64,000 nucleotides of DNA, taken from Pisaster brevispinus. Its lineage: Eukaryota > Echinodermata > Asteroidea > Forcipulatida > Asteriidae. Shown piece by piece: positions 22,891-33,659 of this stretch; the stretch's first letter is position 1; the number at the start of each line of letters is the position of its first letter. The position numbers and the translations under genes are program-made. The stretch spans positions 22,066,500 through 22,130,499 of the forward strand of contig JAMKCF010000008.1 in NCBI GenBank assembly GCA_023634235.1, read 5' to 3'. The notes beneath the pieces are model-generated. The model saw only the letters and a program-made list of their open reading frames with translations. It was not told the DNA's origin and did no database searches.

Positions 22891-23179
22891 GTGATGTTTC
22901 CATTAGGATGCGTTGCAGACTATATAATTCAGAGTCAGATTCAGGATGTATATCAAGGAATTTAATACAAAAATTCCAAGCCAAATAGACCTTTGTCAAA
23001 ATGCGGCCATCTTGATGTGTCTCCCATTCATATCAAGAACACCAAACCAAGGCTGGAAGGAGAAATAGTCTGGTTCCTTTACGCACGATGCATAGCACAT
23101 TCCATTAATGTTATTGGATACAGGGAACATGACCAAGATGGCAGCAGCATGATGAAGATCTACCGCTTTTTCTTCCTAC

Positions 23180-23308
23180 CTTTGCCTCTGGCTGGTTGCC
23201 AAGACGAAAATGCAAAGCTCCAACGTTGTTCAGAATTTCTGGTAGGGCATCTGCCTGGACCTTTTGTTTAAGAATACGAGTTGCTGTGCCATAAGCAGTC
23301 AGGACTCC
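23180..23308 (-). pseudogene. ctr9: CTR9-like exon 6 (open)
   Basis: The 43 codons read [20 protein letters not shown] then [20 protein letters not shown] and EAK, with acceptor GTTTTAG and donor GTAGGAAG. CTR9 has [30 protein letters not shown] here. No lesion is seen in this exon; I class it with the pseudogene because its neighbours are broken. Confidence 0.85.
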
Positions 23309-23539
23309 CTAAAACATGTTACAAAAGAAAACAAAAACAAGCCAATATTTGTGAATAGTCATTACAGATCTGTTGGAATGATTCTGAAGAAAAAGAACTG
23401 TTACGGGAGCATCTCAAAAGTCGGGTATGTTTTTGGCTTTGAAGAATGTTTCCGTTGGCACAGAGCCCGAAATCCATTAGACCCCCAGAACATTCTGATT
23501 AACCGGATCATTGAATGTTCCAGCAGCTCAACAGACCAA

Positions 23540-23705
23540 GGCCCAATTTCATATAACCTGTAATCACAAAAACTTGCTCAGCAGAAACAGGTTACGAACC
23601 AACATTCCATTAAGTTTATATTGTTGCCACTGGTACCCTGCTCATCTCTTACTAAGTAAAGAAATTTGCTAAGCAGAATTTTCTGCTTAACGGCTTTATG
23701 AAGAA
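23540..23705. mobile_element. diverged GCCCAATTTCATA MITE
   Basis: It opens with GGCCCAATTTCATATAACC and contains the family word GGTACCCTGCTCAT. It ends with AAGCAGAATTTTCTGCTTAA, and its terminal half is decayed. Better copies are at 26,984-27,160. Confidence 0.5.
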
Positions 23706-24059
23706 TGAGCACGTGCTGGAATGCGTATCCAATCTCATTAGAGACTGTACATAGAATTATGAGCTCTCACAGAGTTACTGCACGTGCACGCACTCCCTCC
23801 ACATAGTATCTATGCAGGCGAAGCTTGAACTTTGGGGGAAAAATCCACACGACCACGTACACGTCTTGTGGCTCAACATTTTTACTGAACCAGAATGTTT
23901 TGTTACAAGACCAGAATCAAAATAAGAAAAACCTTCCTGACCCAGTTTTATTGTGCATTTAAGTTAACTGCATTTTATTTGAACTTAATTATAAGCGCTA
24001 TTGACATGTAAGAGAGGATTGATTTTTATTTGTCTTCATGGGTATTAAGTATAGTTCAT

Positions 24060-24285
24060 GATGTCAGTACTCAGTAGAATTGAAAGGTATTTTATCAGAC
24101 TCAAAGTCAACATTTGAACATATTACTTTTTGGGTCAAGATGTTACATAGTGAGGTATTATTCTTCAATAATATTAAATAAAAAAACACAAGACCGCATG
24201 ACTTGTCGAGCCAAAAGTTTACTGGCCCGACACCAAAACTACTGGCCTTGGGTCTGTTGTCCAGTGTAAAATTCGAGCCCTAGCA
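24060..24285 (-). repeat. GGGCTCGAA-family MITE, half copy, inverted
   Basis: Reversed landmarks appear: AGACTCAAAGTCAACATTTG, a TTTACTGGCCCGACACC segment, and AAAATTCGAGCCCT at the right end. Only the left half of the 35.9-kb element is represented. Confidence 0.55.
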
Positions 24286-24398
24286 GGGTGCATGTGCTCG
24301 CAAAGTAACTGGGTGAGAGATCACAATTCCATGTACAGCCACAGGACTGCTTCGATCGAGACGACAAAAACAACTTTTAAAAATGTGAAAGAACATAC

Positions 24399-24605
24399 CG
24401 GTACTTCGGTGAGTTCCAAGATCTGAGCCAACTCAATCCATGCCTCGACATCTTCCGGGAACTGATCGACGACCTTCTGGAGGTGACCCTTGGCAGTCTC
24501 CCTCTTGGTCTCATCACTGGATGTCACATAGAGAGACCCAAGAATCTTCATGGTCTCATAGTTACCTGGTTGGGCTTTCAGTACCTTCTCGAAGCACTGG
24601 GCAGC
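24399..24605 (-). pseudogene. ctr9: CTR9-like exon 5 (open)
   Basis: The 69 codons are the clearest CTR9 match in the window: [20 protein letters not shown], then [20 protein letters not shown], then [20 protein letters not shown] and QILELTEVP. The acceptor is TTTCAAACCAG and the donor CCG/GTATGT. The family has [51 protein letters not shown] helices are evident and no lesion is seen. The open frame argues that decay is recent, or that some exons are still usable. Confidence 0.92.
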
Positions 24606-26179
24606 CTGGTTTGAAACAAGAGGAGTGCATTTGGTTTTGGTCAACATAGTGCTGATTTACAGGCAAAAATCAAGAAAGAAACAATAAAAGTCACCAGTGA
24701 AACTTTCAGCTGAATAATGTCAACTTTTTGAGAAAATGAAAAAAAAAAAATAATAAATTTCAACAATAAACTTGTTGAGGCTTTGCATGGTGAGGTATAA
24801 ATGTATATTCGGTTTGCGGTAACACCACGTGTATATGTGAGCTGGGTGCGCTCTATTCTGTACTTTATTCTGGCTGGAAAGGAGAGGGAATGGAAAAACA
24901 GCTGTTGGAGTTGGTGGGATATAACAGCACTTTGATTAATTAAAGAAACAAACAACTAACCAAATACATTCACAGCTATTACTGTAAAAATGTGTCCATC
25001 CATAATCACATTACACTAAACCATAAAGGTTCAAGAAGTTGAAGGGTTTAAAAAGTAAACACTTAATTGTTGATCTCACTTCAATTCAGAATAAAAGATA
25101 GATAAATTAAAACAAAAGATACAAAAAAATGAAAAGCAAACTTATCCCCAAATGAACAATCTCTATAAAAGAAATAATGAGAAACTTTACTATTGTAAAG
25201 AAACACTTGGTAATTTAACACTGCAGCTAATCGGTTTACTGTTAGACCCAAAAATAAACCTCTCTTATAATAAATAAGAATGAGCAGTTCTCGCCCTCTC
25301 TCTAGTCACTTTATCTACACTAGACTAAAATAAAGAAAGACATAAGACAAGCAAAGAAAAACTTAACAGAGATAAAAACCACTAAAATAAACAACAGGCC
25401 AGAGCCAGGCCTTCTGCATGTTAAATCAGGCCCCCAGGGCATAGAGTTATTACCCTACTGTGGTCACTACTAATCCTATGGCCACCAAGGGCTGGGGCTA
25501 CCCTGCCATGCATCTCATACACTACATAACCTATAGTATACAATAAAATGGGGGCACAGGCTAAAACATGAAACCAATATCTACATGTAGGTACTCCTAG
25601 AATACTCAAAGTTAAATAAAAGTCTGTACAGTAAAGTAAAAATTAATGGATCCTATAACTCGAAAGGAAAACCTAGAACAAAAGACAATCCTAAGAATAC
25701 ACTCCTGTTTGAAGAGAACTTATACGCATATAATTTCACTCCTGACCAAAAGGCCGTTAAATCGTATAATGAACAATTTATAAAAACTGTAAACACTTCA
25801 AAGTTAGTGTATGCCAATTCTTCAATTTAAAGTTGATCAAAAAATATGTCCACTCTATCTATACACTATCTTCTTCTATTAAATGTTGAACACTAGATAA
25901 AAAAAAATACAAAGTAACTTTTCCTACCTGGAAAGGAGAGGGGATGGAGAAACAGCTGTTGGAGTAGGTGGGATATAACAGCACAGAAGCCAGCATGCTA
26001 GGCCCCACCAACCCCACCACTGGATCAACCAGTTCAGAGGTCAACATAGACAGTCCACTTTCCAGCAGGGGTTACCAAAACAATAGAGTTTGTAATGAGT
26101 GAATAAGACCTATGGATTAAATGGGGTTAACATACAACAACAACATTTCATAAATGAGGGGGCCTCATTTACATATATC

Positions 26180-26480
26180 TACTAGCTATGTAGATTTGTT
26201 CTTAAAGAACTAGGTCTTGCTTTTTATTCTACTGCCGGAAAAATTGAGAGACTACTTCGGGAGATTACTTAGTTCTGAAAAGAACTGTCCAGCTTATTAG
26301 CTACTACCTGGGCGGAGGGTAGGAAATCGGCCAGGACTACAACTTTAGCTTAATAGTGGATCAGATCGAGGGGACTTCTCGTTATTAACCTCACTGCCAC
26401 GGAGTGAGTTCTTAATTGGTTAATTGGTCTCAACGTTTCGACTAGCTTGCTCTAGTCATCGTCAGGAGACAAAAATGACA
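26180..26480 (+). mobile_element. Penelope-like terminal-repeat fragment
   Basis: The landmarks TAGCTATGTAGATTTGTTC, AAAGAACTAGGTCTTGC, GAACTGTCCAGCTTATTAGC, GAGGGTAGGAAATCGGCC and CTCAACGTTTCGACTAGC match the palindromic arrays at 41.0-41.95 and 52.6-53.3 kb. Those arrays flank GIY-YIG-type coding remains. The second copy is at 30,795-31,095. Confidence 0.6.
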
Positions 26481-26756
26481 AATCCAGTTTTACAGGAGTC
26501 CAGTGTTGAAGGTCTCAAGACCTGCAGGTCTGTTCTCGAGACCATCTTGAGACCTTTTTGTGGTCTCAGTCTTGGTCTGCAAAAGTCTCGGTCTGGGAAG
26601 GGCTGGTCTCAGTTCCGGGTCTCAGATGTTCAGATTTCGGTCACTGGTCTCGATCTCAGACTTCCAGGTCTGGACTACAACACTGCAGGAGTCCTTACAG
26701 TAATACATTACAGAGATTTACAATCATTCTCTTGACTCACGTTCGCATACTCTCAC

Positions 26757-26871
26757 ATTCCCCCCGATGGATGTACATCTGCCCCAAACCAAAGTGCGGC
26801 AAAACGATTAGCTGTGGATGCAAACTGGGAGGCTTGCATGGTAGTAGTACTGGAAAGCTTGGTCGTGGTCA
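26757..26871 (-). pseudogene. ctr9: CTR9-like exon 4, duplicate copy 1, two frameshifts
   Basis: Frame 1 reads [14 protein letters not shown], frame 2 QFAST, and frame 3 LIVLPHFGLGQMYIHRGE before a GTGAGA donor. CTR9 has [20 protein letters not shown] then VLPFFGLGQMYIYRGD, so two indels separate the pieces. The acceptor is CTCTACAG. The same lesions are in copy 2 (31,370-31,484) and so predate the duplication. Confidence 0.85.
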
Positions 26872-26924
26872 CTGTAGAGAGGAACGCAGAAGGTTATTGT
26901 CCACATAAATCCGTCAGAATTCAG

Positions 26925-27370
26925 CAGCCGCGTCCTGGCCGAGCAGTCAACCACACCAGACACAAGCTCTGGTGTTTCTGATCTGGGCCCAATTTCATAG
27001 AGCTGCTTAAGCACAAAAACCAGCTAAGCACAACAAAATGATACTTACCAGAATAAGATCACCAGCCAAACTACCATGACTGGTATCCTGCTCATTTCTG
27101 CTAAGCAGAAAAATGTGAAGCAATATTTTCTGCTTAAGCAGCTCTATGAAATTGGGCCCAGAGTTTGATTTGAGTCTCGGTCTTGATATTTGCGTCCTTA
27201 CCTGCTTACATTCCTTAAGCAAGACACTTGAGCATTATCACTTCATGTTTTGGACGGGATGTAAAAAAGTGTTTTGTGTAATGAGTGTAGAAGAACCTAG
27301 TACACTTAATTGTAAAGAGAGGGGGTTTTCCCTAGTATTTGGGTTTGATTTGGCACTTAATCCAAACAAT
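26925..27370 (+). mobile_element. SINE with a MITE nested in its tRNA-like head
   Basis: CCTGGCCGAGCAGTCAACC and CAAGCTCTGGTGTTTC match the tRNA-Leu-like head of the SINE at 39.8 kb. A MITE (26,984-27,160; ends GGGCCCAATTTCATAGAGC and GCTCTATGAAATTGGGCCC) then interrupts it. The SINE body resumes with AAGCAAGACACTTGAGCATT and GGACGGGATGTAAAAA. The second copy is at 31,538-31,983. Confidence 0.7.
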
Positions 27371-27419
27371 ACGCTGGCTTGTACATGGGGAGAACCATGA
27401 GTGGGGTGGGAATCCTTAC

Positions 27420-27527
27420 CTGTACATGGAAGGCTCTTGTGAGTTGGTAGCAGCTTTCCGCCTGCGTTGCTTCATTGTCTGTACCGTGGAATGCATGCAG
27501 AGCAAGATGTTGCACCTTCGTATAATC
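27420..27527 (-). pseudogene. ctr9: CTR9-like exon 3, duplicate copy 1
   Basis: The 36 codons read [20 protein letters not shown] then [16 protein letters not shown], with acceptor ATTATCTAG and donor GTAAGG. The family has [33 protein letters not shown]. The frame is open. The identical exon is at 32,033-32,140. Confidence 0.88.
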
Positions 27528-27539
27528 CTAGATAATTAC

Positions 27540-27830
27540 AAATAAAACTTGGTAAATGATGAATTAATCCTGGTTAATGACGAGTTAGTCCAGGTTAATT
27601 ACAAATAAAGCTTTGTCGATGACAAATTCGTCCTTGTTAGTGACAAATTCATTCTGATTAGTGATGTGCTAAAACTGGTCAATGATAAAATTAAACCTGG
27701 CTATCATTCGATACTGAAAAGTATAACTATTAAACCTGGTTACGTGAAGTGAGTCATAACCGATAACCAACAACCAATAACCAGTGACCAATATTAATAA
27801 TCCATAACCAATAACTATGGGGGATGTGTT
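27540..27830. repeat. irregular GGTTAATGACGA-type intronic repeat
   Basis: Words such as CTGGTTAATGACGAGTTAG, AGGTTAATTACAAATAAA and CCAACAACCAATAACCAG recur loosely. It is repeated at 32,153-32,443 by the segmental duplication. Confidence 0.45.
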
Positions 27831-28001
27831 TAACTCCATGAGTTTGATTCTTTCCTGCAATTGGATAATAGAAATTTGAAAATGAAAACCAACTTTTGGG
27901 GCTTTTTCAAAATCTAGACTTGGACTTCGCCATCAATCTTGGAGCAGTGTGCATTTTTGGCCTGAGCCGAGGTTTGGAAGTAGCTTCTTGAGGGACGTTA
28001 C

Positions 28002-28045
28002 CTTCTTAAAGAAGAAACGATTTGCAAGATGGTTGAGCACCATAG
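28002..28045 (-). pseudogene. ctr9: CTR9-like exon 2, 3' stump cut by the duplication junction
   Basis: Only the last ~14 codons of exon 2 (ending [11 protein letters not shown], donor GTAACG) are present. The sequence then switches at CACCATAG into the start of duplication unit 2. This stump shows that the breakpoint lies within exon 2. Confidence 0.85.
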
Positions 28046-28331
28046 TTTTGGTCAACATAGTGCTGATTTACAGGCAAAAATCAAGAAAGAAACAATAAAA
28101 GTCACCAGTGAAACTTTCAGCTGAATAATGTCAACTTTTTGAGAAAATGAAAAAAAAAAATAAATAAATTTCAACAATAAACTTGTTGAGGCTTTGCATG
28201 GTGAGGTATAAATGTATATTCGGTTTGCGGTAACACCACGTGTATATGTGAGCTGGGTGCGCTCTATTCTGTACTTTATTCTGGCTGGAAAGGAGAGGGA
28301 ATGGAAAAACAGCTGTTGGAGTTGGTGGGAT

Positions 28332-29526
28332 CAGTGTTCTCCACACATAGGTTTTGGGAGGGCGGGCCGCCCTCCCAAAGTTTAAGGCCGCCCTGCCAAA
28401 GAAGTGGCCGCCCTGCTAAAATAATTGGCCGCCCTGCCAAAAAATGACAAATCAAGGAACGAAAGCAACTTAAATGGCAGCGCCGAAGCTTCCTTCACAC
28501 ACAGACTATTTTTCGCCCTCACTTTTAATACGATCGAACGAGTAGCCGACGAGCCATGGCCAACTTCTAAACCGCAGCATTGAATTGCGATCATTCATTT
28601 CAGTATACAACGTATCCTACGCACGATGCACGATGCGCGACGCACATACATGTAACCACATGGTTCTGACTGCCGAGTGTCCACCGCACGTGCATCGGCC
28701 CGGGCCCCACAACGTGTATACATGTAGTCTGCAACAGCAGGGTCAAAAGTCCAAGCTAACCAGCATTCCGCACGCTGTGATTGGCCGTTGATGGCCGCTG
28801 TAATTACCATATTCATAAAAGAGCTTGGCTAGTCTCCAACGCAGTACACGTTCACGGGCCAAGTAAAGAATTGCCGCGCATTGTGCCGCACGCCTGCAGA
28901 TTGGTACAACATGTACAGCCTTGGATTAAGGCTGTTCAAACAACAACAACTTTTGCCGATGAGGGCGATGCGGGGCAAAGTTCATGGAATTTCCTCAACT
29001 TGCGTTGTCGACCAATCTCGATGATTTTATTCCAAACGAAGTTCTAAACAACCGATCCTAAAAAAATGAATCCATGAAAATGATTGTTGATGGAAAAAGT
29101 ATTATTTAGGGCAGAAATTAGGGGATAAGATCGTCCAAAAATGCAATTTTTAAAACGTTTCTTTACAACGCATAGCCAGCTTTCTAAAAATAATAAAACC
29201 CCCACACTGTGCGGCATCCTGTGTGTATGTTTTCGGCGCGGCGCACAAAGCAAAATGTATAACAAATTGTAGGTTTGAATTAGTTGTAGTAGTTTTACAA
29301 TGAGGTTGTTTGGACCGAAATAGATGTCAATCATTCTCCTTAGATAGTGTCGGGGCTAGGGGGTTAATAGCATTATTTTTACGAAAAGGAATATCTCAAA
29401 TGTTTTTGCTTTCACGTCCGATGACGTCATATACAACGGGCGCCATTTTGATGACGTCATATCTACGGGCGCCATTTTGATGACGTCATGCCGCCCTCCC
29501 AAAAAAAAAGTCTGTGGAGAACACTG
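28332..29526. mobile_element. 1,195-bp TIR DNA element with 5-bp TSD, present in only one duplicate
   Basis: Both ends start CAGTGTTCTCCACA and then share a GGGAGGGCGG box, giving imperfect inverted termini of about 36 bp. The flanks repeat GGGAT (28,327-28,331 and 29,527-29,531). The empty site GTGGGATATAAC is preserved in unit 1 at about 24,914. The interior has GGCCGCCCTGCCA repeats and two GACGTCAT..GGGCGCCATTTTGAT words near the right end. No transposase is recognised, so it is probably non-autonomous. The superfamily is uncertain: the CAGTG ends recall hAT, but the duplication is 5 bp, not 8. Confidence 0.88.
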
Positions 29527-31369
29527 GGGATATAACAGCACTTTGATTAATTAAAGAAACAAACAACTAACCAAATACATTCACAGCTATTACTGTAAAA
29601 ATGTGTCCATCCATAATCACATTACACTAAACCATAAAGGTTCAAGAAGTTGAAGGGTTTAAAAAGTAAACACTTAATTGTTGATCTCACTTCAATTCAG
29701 AATAAAAGATAGATAAATTAAAACAAAAGATACAAAAAAATGAAAAGCAAACTTATCCCCAAATGAACAATCTCTATAAAAGAAATAATGAGAAACTTTA
29801 CTATTGTAAAGAAACACTTGGTAATTTAACACTGCAGCTAATCGGTTTACTGCTAGACCCAAAAATAAACCTCTCTTATAATAAATAAGAATGAGCAGTT
29901 CTCGCCCTCTCTCTGGTCACTTTATCTACACTAGACTAAAATAAAGAAAGACATAAGACAAGCAAAGAAAAACTTAACAGAGATAAAAACCACTAAAAAA
30001 ATAAACAACAGGCCAGAGCCAGGCCTTCTGCATGTTAAATCAGGCCCCCAGGGCATAGAGTTATTACCCTACTGTGGTCACTACTAATCCTATGGCCACC
30101 TAGGGCTGGGGCTACCCTGCCATGCATCTCATACACTACATAACCTATAGTATACAATAAAATGGGGGCACAGGCTAAAACATGAAACCAATATCTACAT
30201 GTAGGTACTCCTAGAATACTCAAAGTTAAATTAAAGTCTGTACAGTAAAGTAAAAATTAATGGATCCTATAACTCGAAAGGAAAACCTAGAACAAAAGAC
30301 AATCCTAAGAATACACTCCTGTTTGAAGAGAACTTATACGCATATAATTTCACTCCTGACCAAAAGGCCGTTAAATCGTATAATGAACAATTTATAAAAA
30401 CTGTAAACACTTCAAAGTTAGTGTATGCCAATTCTTCAATTTAAAGTTGATCAAAAAATATGTCCACTCTATCTATACACTATCTTCTTCTATTAAATGT
30501 TGAACACTAGATAAAAAAAAATACAAAGTAACTTTTCCTACCTGGAAAGGAGAGGGGATGGAGAAACAGCTGTTGGAGTAGGTGGGATATAACAGCACAG
30601 AAGCCAGCATGCTAGGCCCCACCAACCCCACCACTGGATCAACCAGTTCAGAGGTCAACATAGACAGTCCACTTTCCAGCAGGGGTTACCAAAACAATAG
30701 AGTTTGTAATGAGTGAATAAGACCTATGGATTAAATGGGGTTAACATACAACAACAACATTTCATAAATGAGGGGGCCTCATTTACATATATCTACTAGC
30801 TATGTAGATTTGTTCTTAAAGAACTAGGTTTGCTTTTTATTCTACTGCCGGAAAAATTGAGAGACTACTTCGGGAGATTACTTAGTTCTGAAAAGAACTG
30901 TCCAGCTTATTAGCTACTACCTGGGCGGAGGGTAGGAAATCGGCCAGGACTACAACTTTAGCTTAATAGTGGATCAGATCGAGGGGACTTCTCGTTATTA
31001 ACCTCACTGCCACGGAGTGAGTTCTTAATTGGTTAATTGGTCTCAACGTTTCGACTAGCTTGCTCTAGTCATCGTCAGGAGACAAAAATGACAAATCCAG
31101 TTTTACAGGAGTCCAGTGTTGAAGGTCTCAAGACCTGCAGGTCTGTTCTCGAGACCATCTTGAGACCTTTTTGTGGTCTCAGTCTTGGTCTGCAAAAGTC
31201 TCGGTCTGGGAAGGGCTGGTCTCAGTTCCGGGTCTCAGATGTTCAGATTTCGGTCACTGGTCTCGATCTCAGACTTCCAGGTCTGGACTACAACACTGCA
31301 GGAGTCCTTACAGTAATACATTACAGAGATTTACAATCATTCTCTTGACTCACGTTCGCATACTCTCAC

Positions 31370-31484
31370 ATTCCCCCCGATGGATGTACATCTGCCCCAA
31401 ACCAAAGTGCGGCAAAACGATTAGCTGTGGATGCAAACTGGGAGGCTTGCATGGTAGTAGTACTGGAAAGCTTGGTCGTGGTCA
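31370..31484 (-). pseudogene. ctr9: CTR9-like exon 4, duplicate copy 2, two frameshifts
   Basis: Same sequence and same two frame changes as 26,757-26,871 ([14 protein letters not shown] / QFAST / LIVLPHFGLGQMYIHRGE). Confidence 0.85.
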
Positions 31485-32032
31485 CTGTAGAGAGGAACGC
31501 AGAAGGTTATTGTCCACATAAATCCGTCAGAATTCAGCAGCCGCGTCCTGGCCGAGCAGTCAACCACACCAGACACAAGCTCTGGTGTTTCTGATCTGGG
31601 CCCAATTTCATAGAGCTGCTTAAGCACAAAAACCAGCTAAGCACAACAAAATGATACTTACCAGAATAAGATCACCAGCCAAACTACCATGACTGGTATC
31701 CTGCTCATTTCTGCTAAGCAGAAAAATGTGAAGCAATATTTTCTGCTTAAGCAGCTCTATGAAATTGGGCCCAGAGTTTGATTTGAGTCTCGGTCTTGAT
31801 ATTTGCGTCCTTACCTGCTTACATTCCTTAAGCAAGACACTTGAGCATTATCACTTCATGTTTTGGACGGGATGTAAAAAAGTGTTTTGTGTAATGAGTG
31901 TAGAAGAACCTAGTACACTTAATTGTAAAGAGAGGGGGTTTTCCCTAGTATTTGGGTTTGATTTGGCACTTAATCCAAACAATACGCTGGCTTGTACATG
32001 GGGAGAACCATGAGTGGGGTGGGAATCCTTAC

Positions 32033-32140
32033 CTGTACATGGAAGGCTCTTGTGAGTTGGTAGCAGCTTTCCGCCTGCGTTGCTTCATTGTCTGTACCGT
32101 GGAATGCATGCAGAGCAAGATGTTGCACCTTCGTATAATC
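32033..32140 (-). pseudogene. ctr9: CTR9-like exon 3, duplicate copy 2
   Basis: Same 36 codons as 27,420-27,527, open, with a TCTAG acceptor and GTAAGG donor. It directly follows the complete exon 2 in gene order. Confidence 0.88.
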
Positions 32141-32614
32141 CTAGATAATTACAAATAAAACTTGGTAAATGATGAATTAATCCTGGTTAATGACGAGTTA
32201 GTCCAGGTTAATTACAAATAAAGCTTTGTCGATGACAAATTCGTCCTTGTTAGTGACAAATTCATTCTGATTAGTGATGTGCTAAAACTGGTCAATGATA
32301 AAATTAAACCTGGCTATCATTCGATACTGAAAAGTATAACTATTAAACCTGGTTACGTGAAGTGAGTCATAACCGATAACCAACAACCAATAACCAGTGA
32401 CCAATATTAAAAATCCATAACCAATAACTATGGGGGATGTGTTTAACTCCATGAGTTTGATTCTTTCCTGCAATTGGATAATAGAAATTTGAAAATGAAA
32501 ACCAACTTTTGGGGCTTTTTCAAAATCTAGACTTGGACTTCGCCATCAATCTTGGAGCAGTGTGCATTTTTGGCCTGAGCCGAGGTTTGGAAGTAGCTTC
32601 TTGAGGGACGTTAC

Positions 32615-32871
32615 CTTCTTAAAGAAGAAACGATTTGCAAGATGGTTGAGCACCATAGGGTTGCTGGAGTCTATCGTGTACGCCTTGGAGAGAAGTTGGA
32701 CTCCAGTCCGTATGGAATCTTTTGCTTTACTGTCGATTTCTAGGATGGCAAGGCCAACGATGGTGCCCACACACTTCAGATCGAGTTCCAGGGCCCGCTA
32801 GAAGGCCAGGCGTGCTTTCTCCGGTTTGTTTAGCTTATTGAAGCAGTGGCCAATGCCAAGGCGAACAGCAG
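32615..32871 (-). pseudogene. ctr9: CTR9-like exon 2, one nonsense codon
   Basis: The frame continues from exon 1 in phase (G plus CT): AAVRLGIGHCFNKLNKPEKA then [27 protein letters not shown], then [20 protein letters not shown] and [21 protein letters not shown], with donor GTAACG and acceptor ATTAAACACAG. The family has [20 protein letters not shown], so Ser (TCG/TCA type) became TAG. The Ile, Leu and Ala positions of the TPR helices are well kept. Confidence 0.9.
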
Positions 32872-33567
32872 CTGTGTTTAATAGTATCAAAAATATTAAA
32901 ATGTCAATAACTGTCGTTGATCACTAGATGAATCCAGTAACAACTGAGAGACATCGCCGATGAAAAGTTCTGAAACTAGGACCCCAATTCTAGGAGGCAT
33001 GTTGAAACGATGGCTTTCCACTAGATTTCAAGGAGCTTTTACGAGCTGTACCCTCAGCACTAGAGAAGTACATCAAAGATAATGGTTCTCTTAGGAAGAA
33101 AATAACAGCCATTTTCAGAGTATCTTATCTCCCAATATGTAGCATAATTTTATCCCTTTGGTTTCATATTCTCCAGAGTTGCCTCCTCCCCAGCAGTTTT
33201 CACATTTTTTTTAGTAGTTACTTATCTCAACTTCTGTCTTGTCAGATTATTTGTCCCCATCTTTGTCTTGTAATAATTAATTAACTAAGTTAACTATTTC
33301 ATTAATTAATTAAGTTTTTTTCTTTCTTTTTCTTGTTTTCTTCTAAAGGCACTCCACTACAAGCCTTGGCTTATGAGGATCGTGCCTCCAAAATATTGTC
33401 TTTTGCATTCTGTTATATGCACTGTTAAGAATGGAAATAAATGTTATATTGAATTGAATTGGCAGACGTAAAAAGTCTCAACTCGGGCAAAAGTCTGAAA
33501 TTTCTCATCCCTGAAGAGTTTCTCTTCAATAAAGGAACAACTTGGAGACAGCTGATTAAGATTGCAC

Positions 33568-33657
33568 CTGGGCAGCTAGGGTTTGTCCTCAGAGCCTTCT
33601 TTTAGAACGCCAACGCTCCTCGGTAGTCTTTCTTATTGAAGGTTATACAAGCTTTTC
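33568..33657 (-). pseudogene. ctr9: CTR9-like exon 1 of this locus, one nonsense codon
   Basis: From acceptor TTCCTTTAG the frame reads [31 protein letters not shown] and ends at donor GTGCAATC. CTR9 has [20 protein letters not shown], so TAA replaces a Tyr codon. Sequence for the ~160 residues N-terminal to this point in CTR9 was not found upstream (33.7-40 kb), so the locus is 5' truncated or the exons are farther away. Confidence 0.88.
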
Positions 33658-33659
33658 CT

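Larger units (their letters stand above)
24635..28045. repeat. ~3.4-kb tandem segmental duplication, unit 1
   Basis: Starts at GTTTTGGTCAACATAGTGC and ends inside CTR9-like exon 2 (GAGCACCATAG). The next base begins the second unit. The two units differ by a few bases plus a 1.2-kb insertion in unit 2. Unit 1 carries a Penelope terminal-repeat fragment, exon 4, a SINE with nested MITE, exon 3 and the stump of exon 2. Confidence 0.93.
28046..32658. repeat. ~3.4-kb tandem segmental duplication, unit 2 (with 1.2-kb insertion)
   Basis: Repeats unit 1 from GGTCAACATAGTGC through exon 2, where it continues into the full exon (CATAGGGTTGC). The unit is 4,613 bp because of the TIR element at 28,332-29,526. 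It includes second copies of the Penelope fragment (30,795-31,095), exon 4, the SINE/MITE (31,538-31,983) and exon 3. Confidence 0.93.

Noticed and set aside
26424..26908. Plus ORFs of 103 and 116 codons at 26.4-26.9 kb (repeated at 31.0-31.5 kb)
   Set aside because: They run across Penelope terminal-repeat sequence, a GGTCTCAGTC-rich simple stretch and antisense of CTR9-like exon 4.
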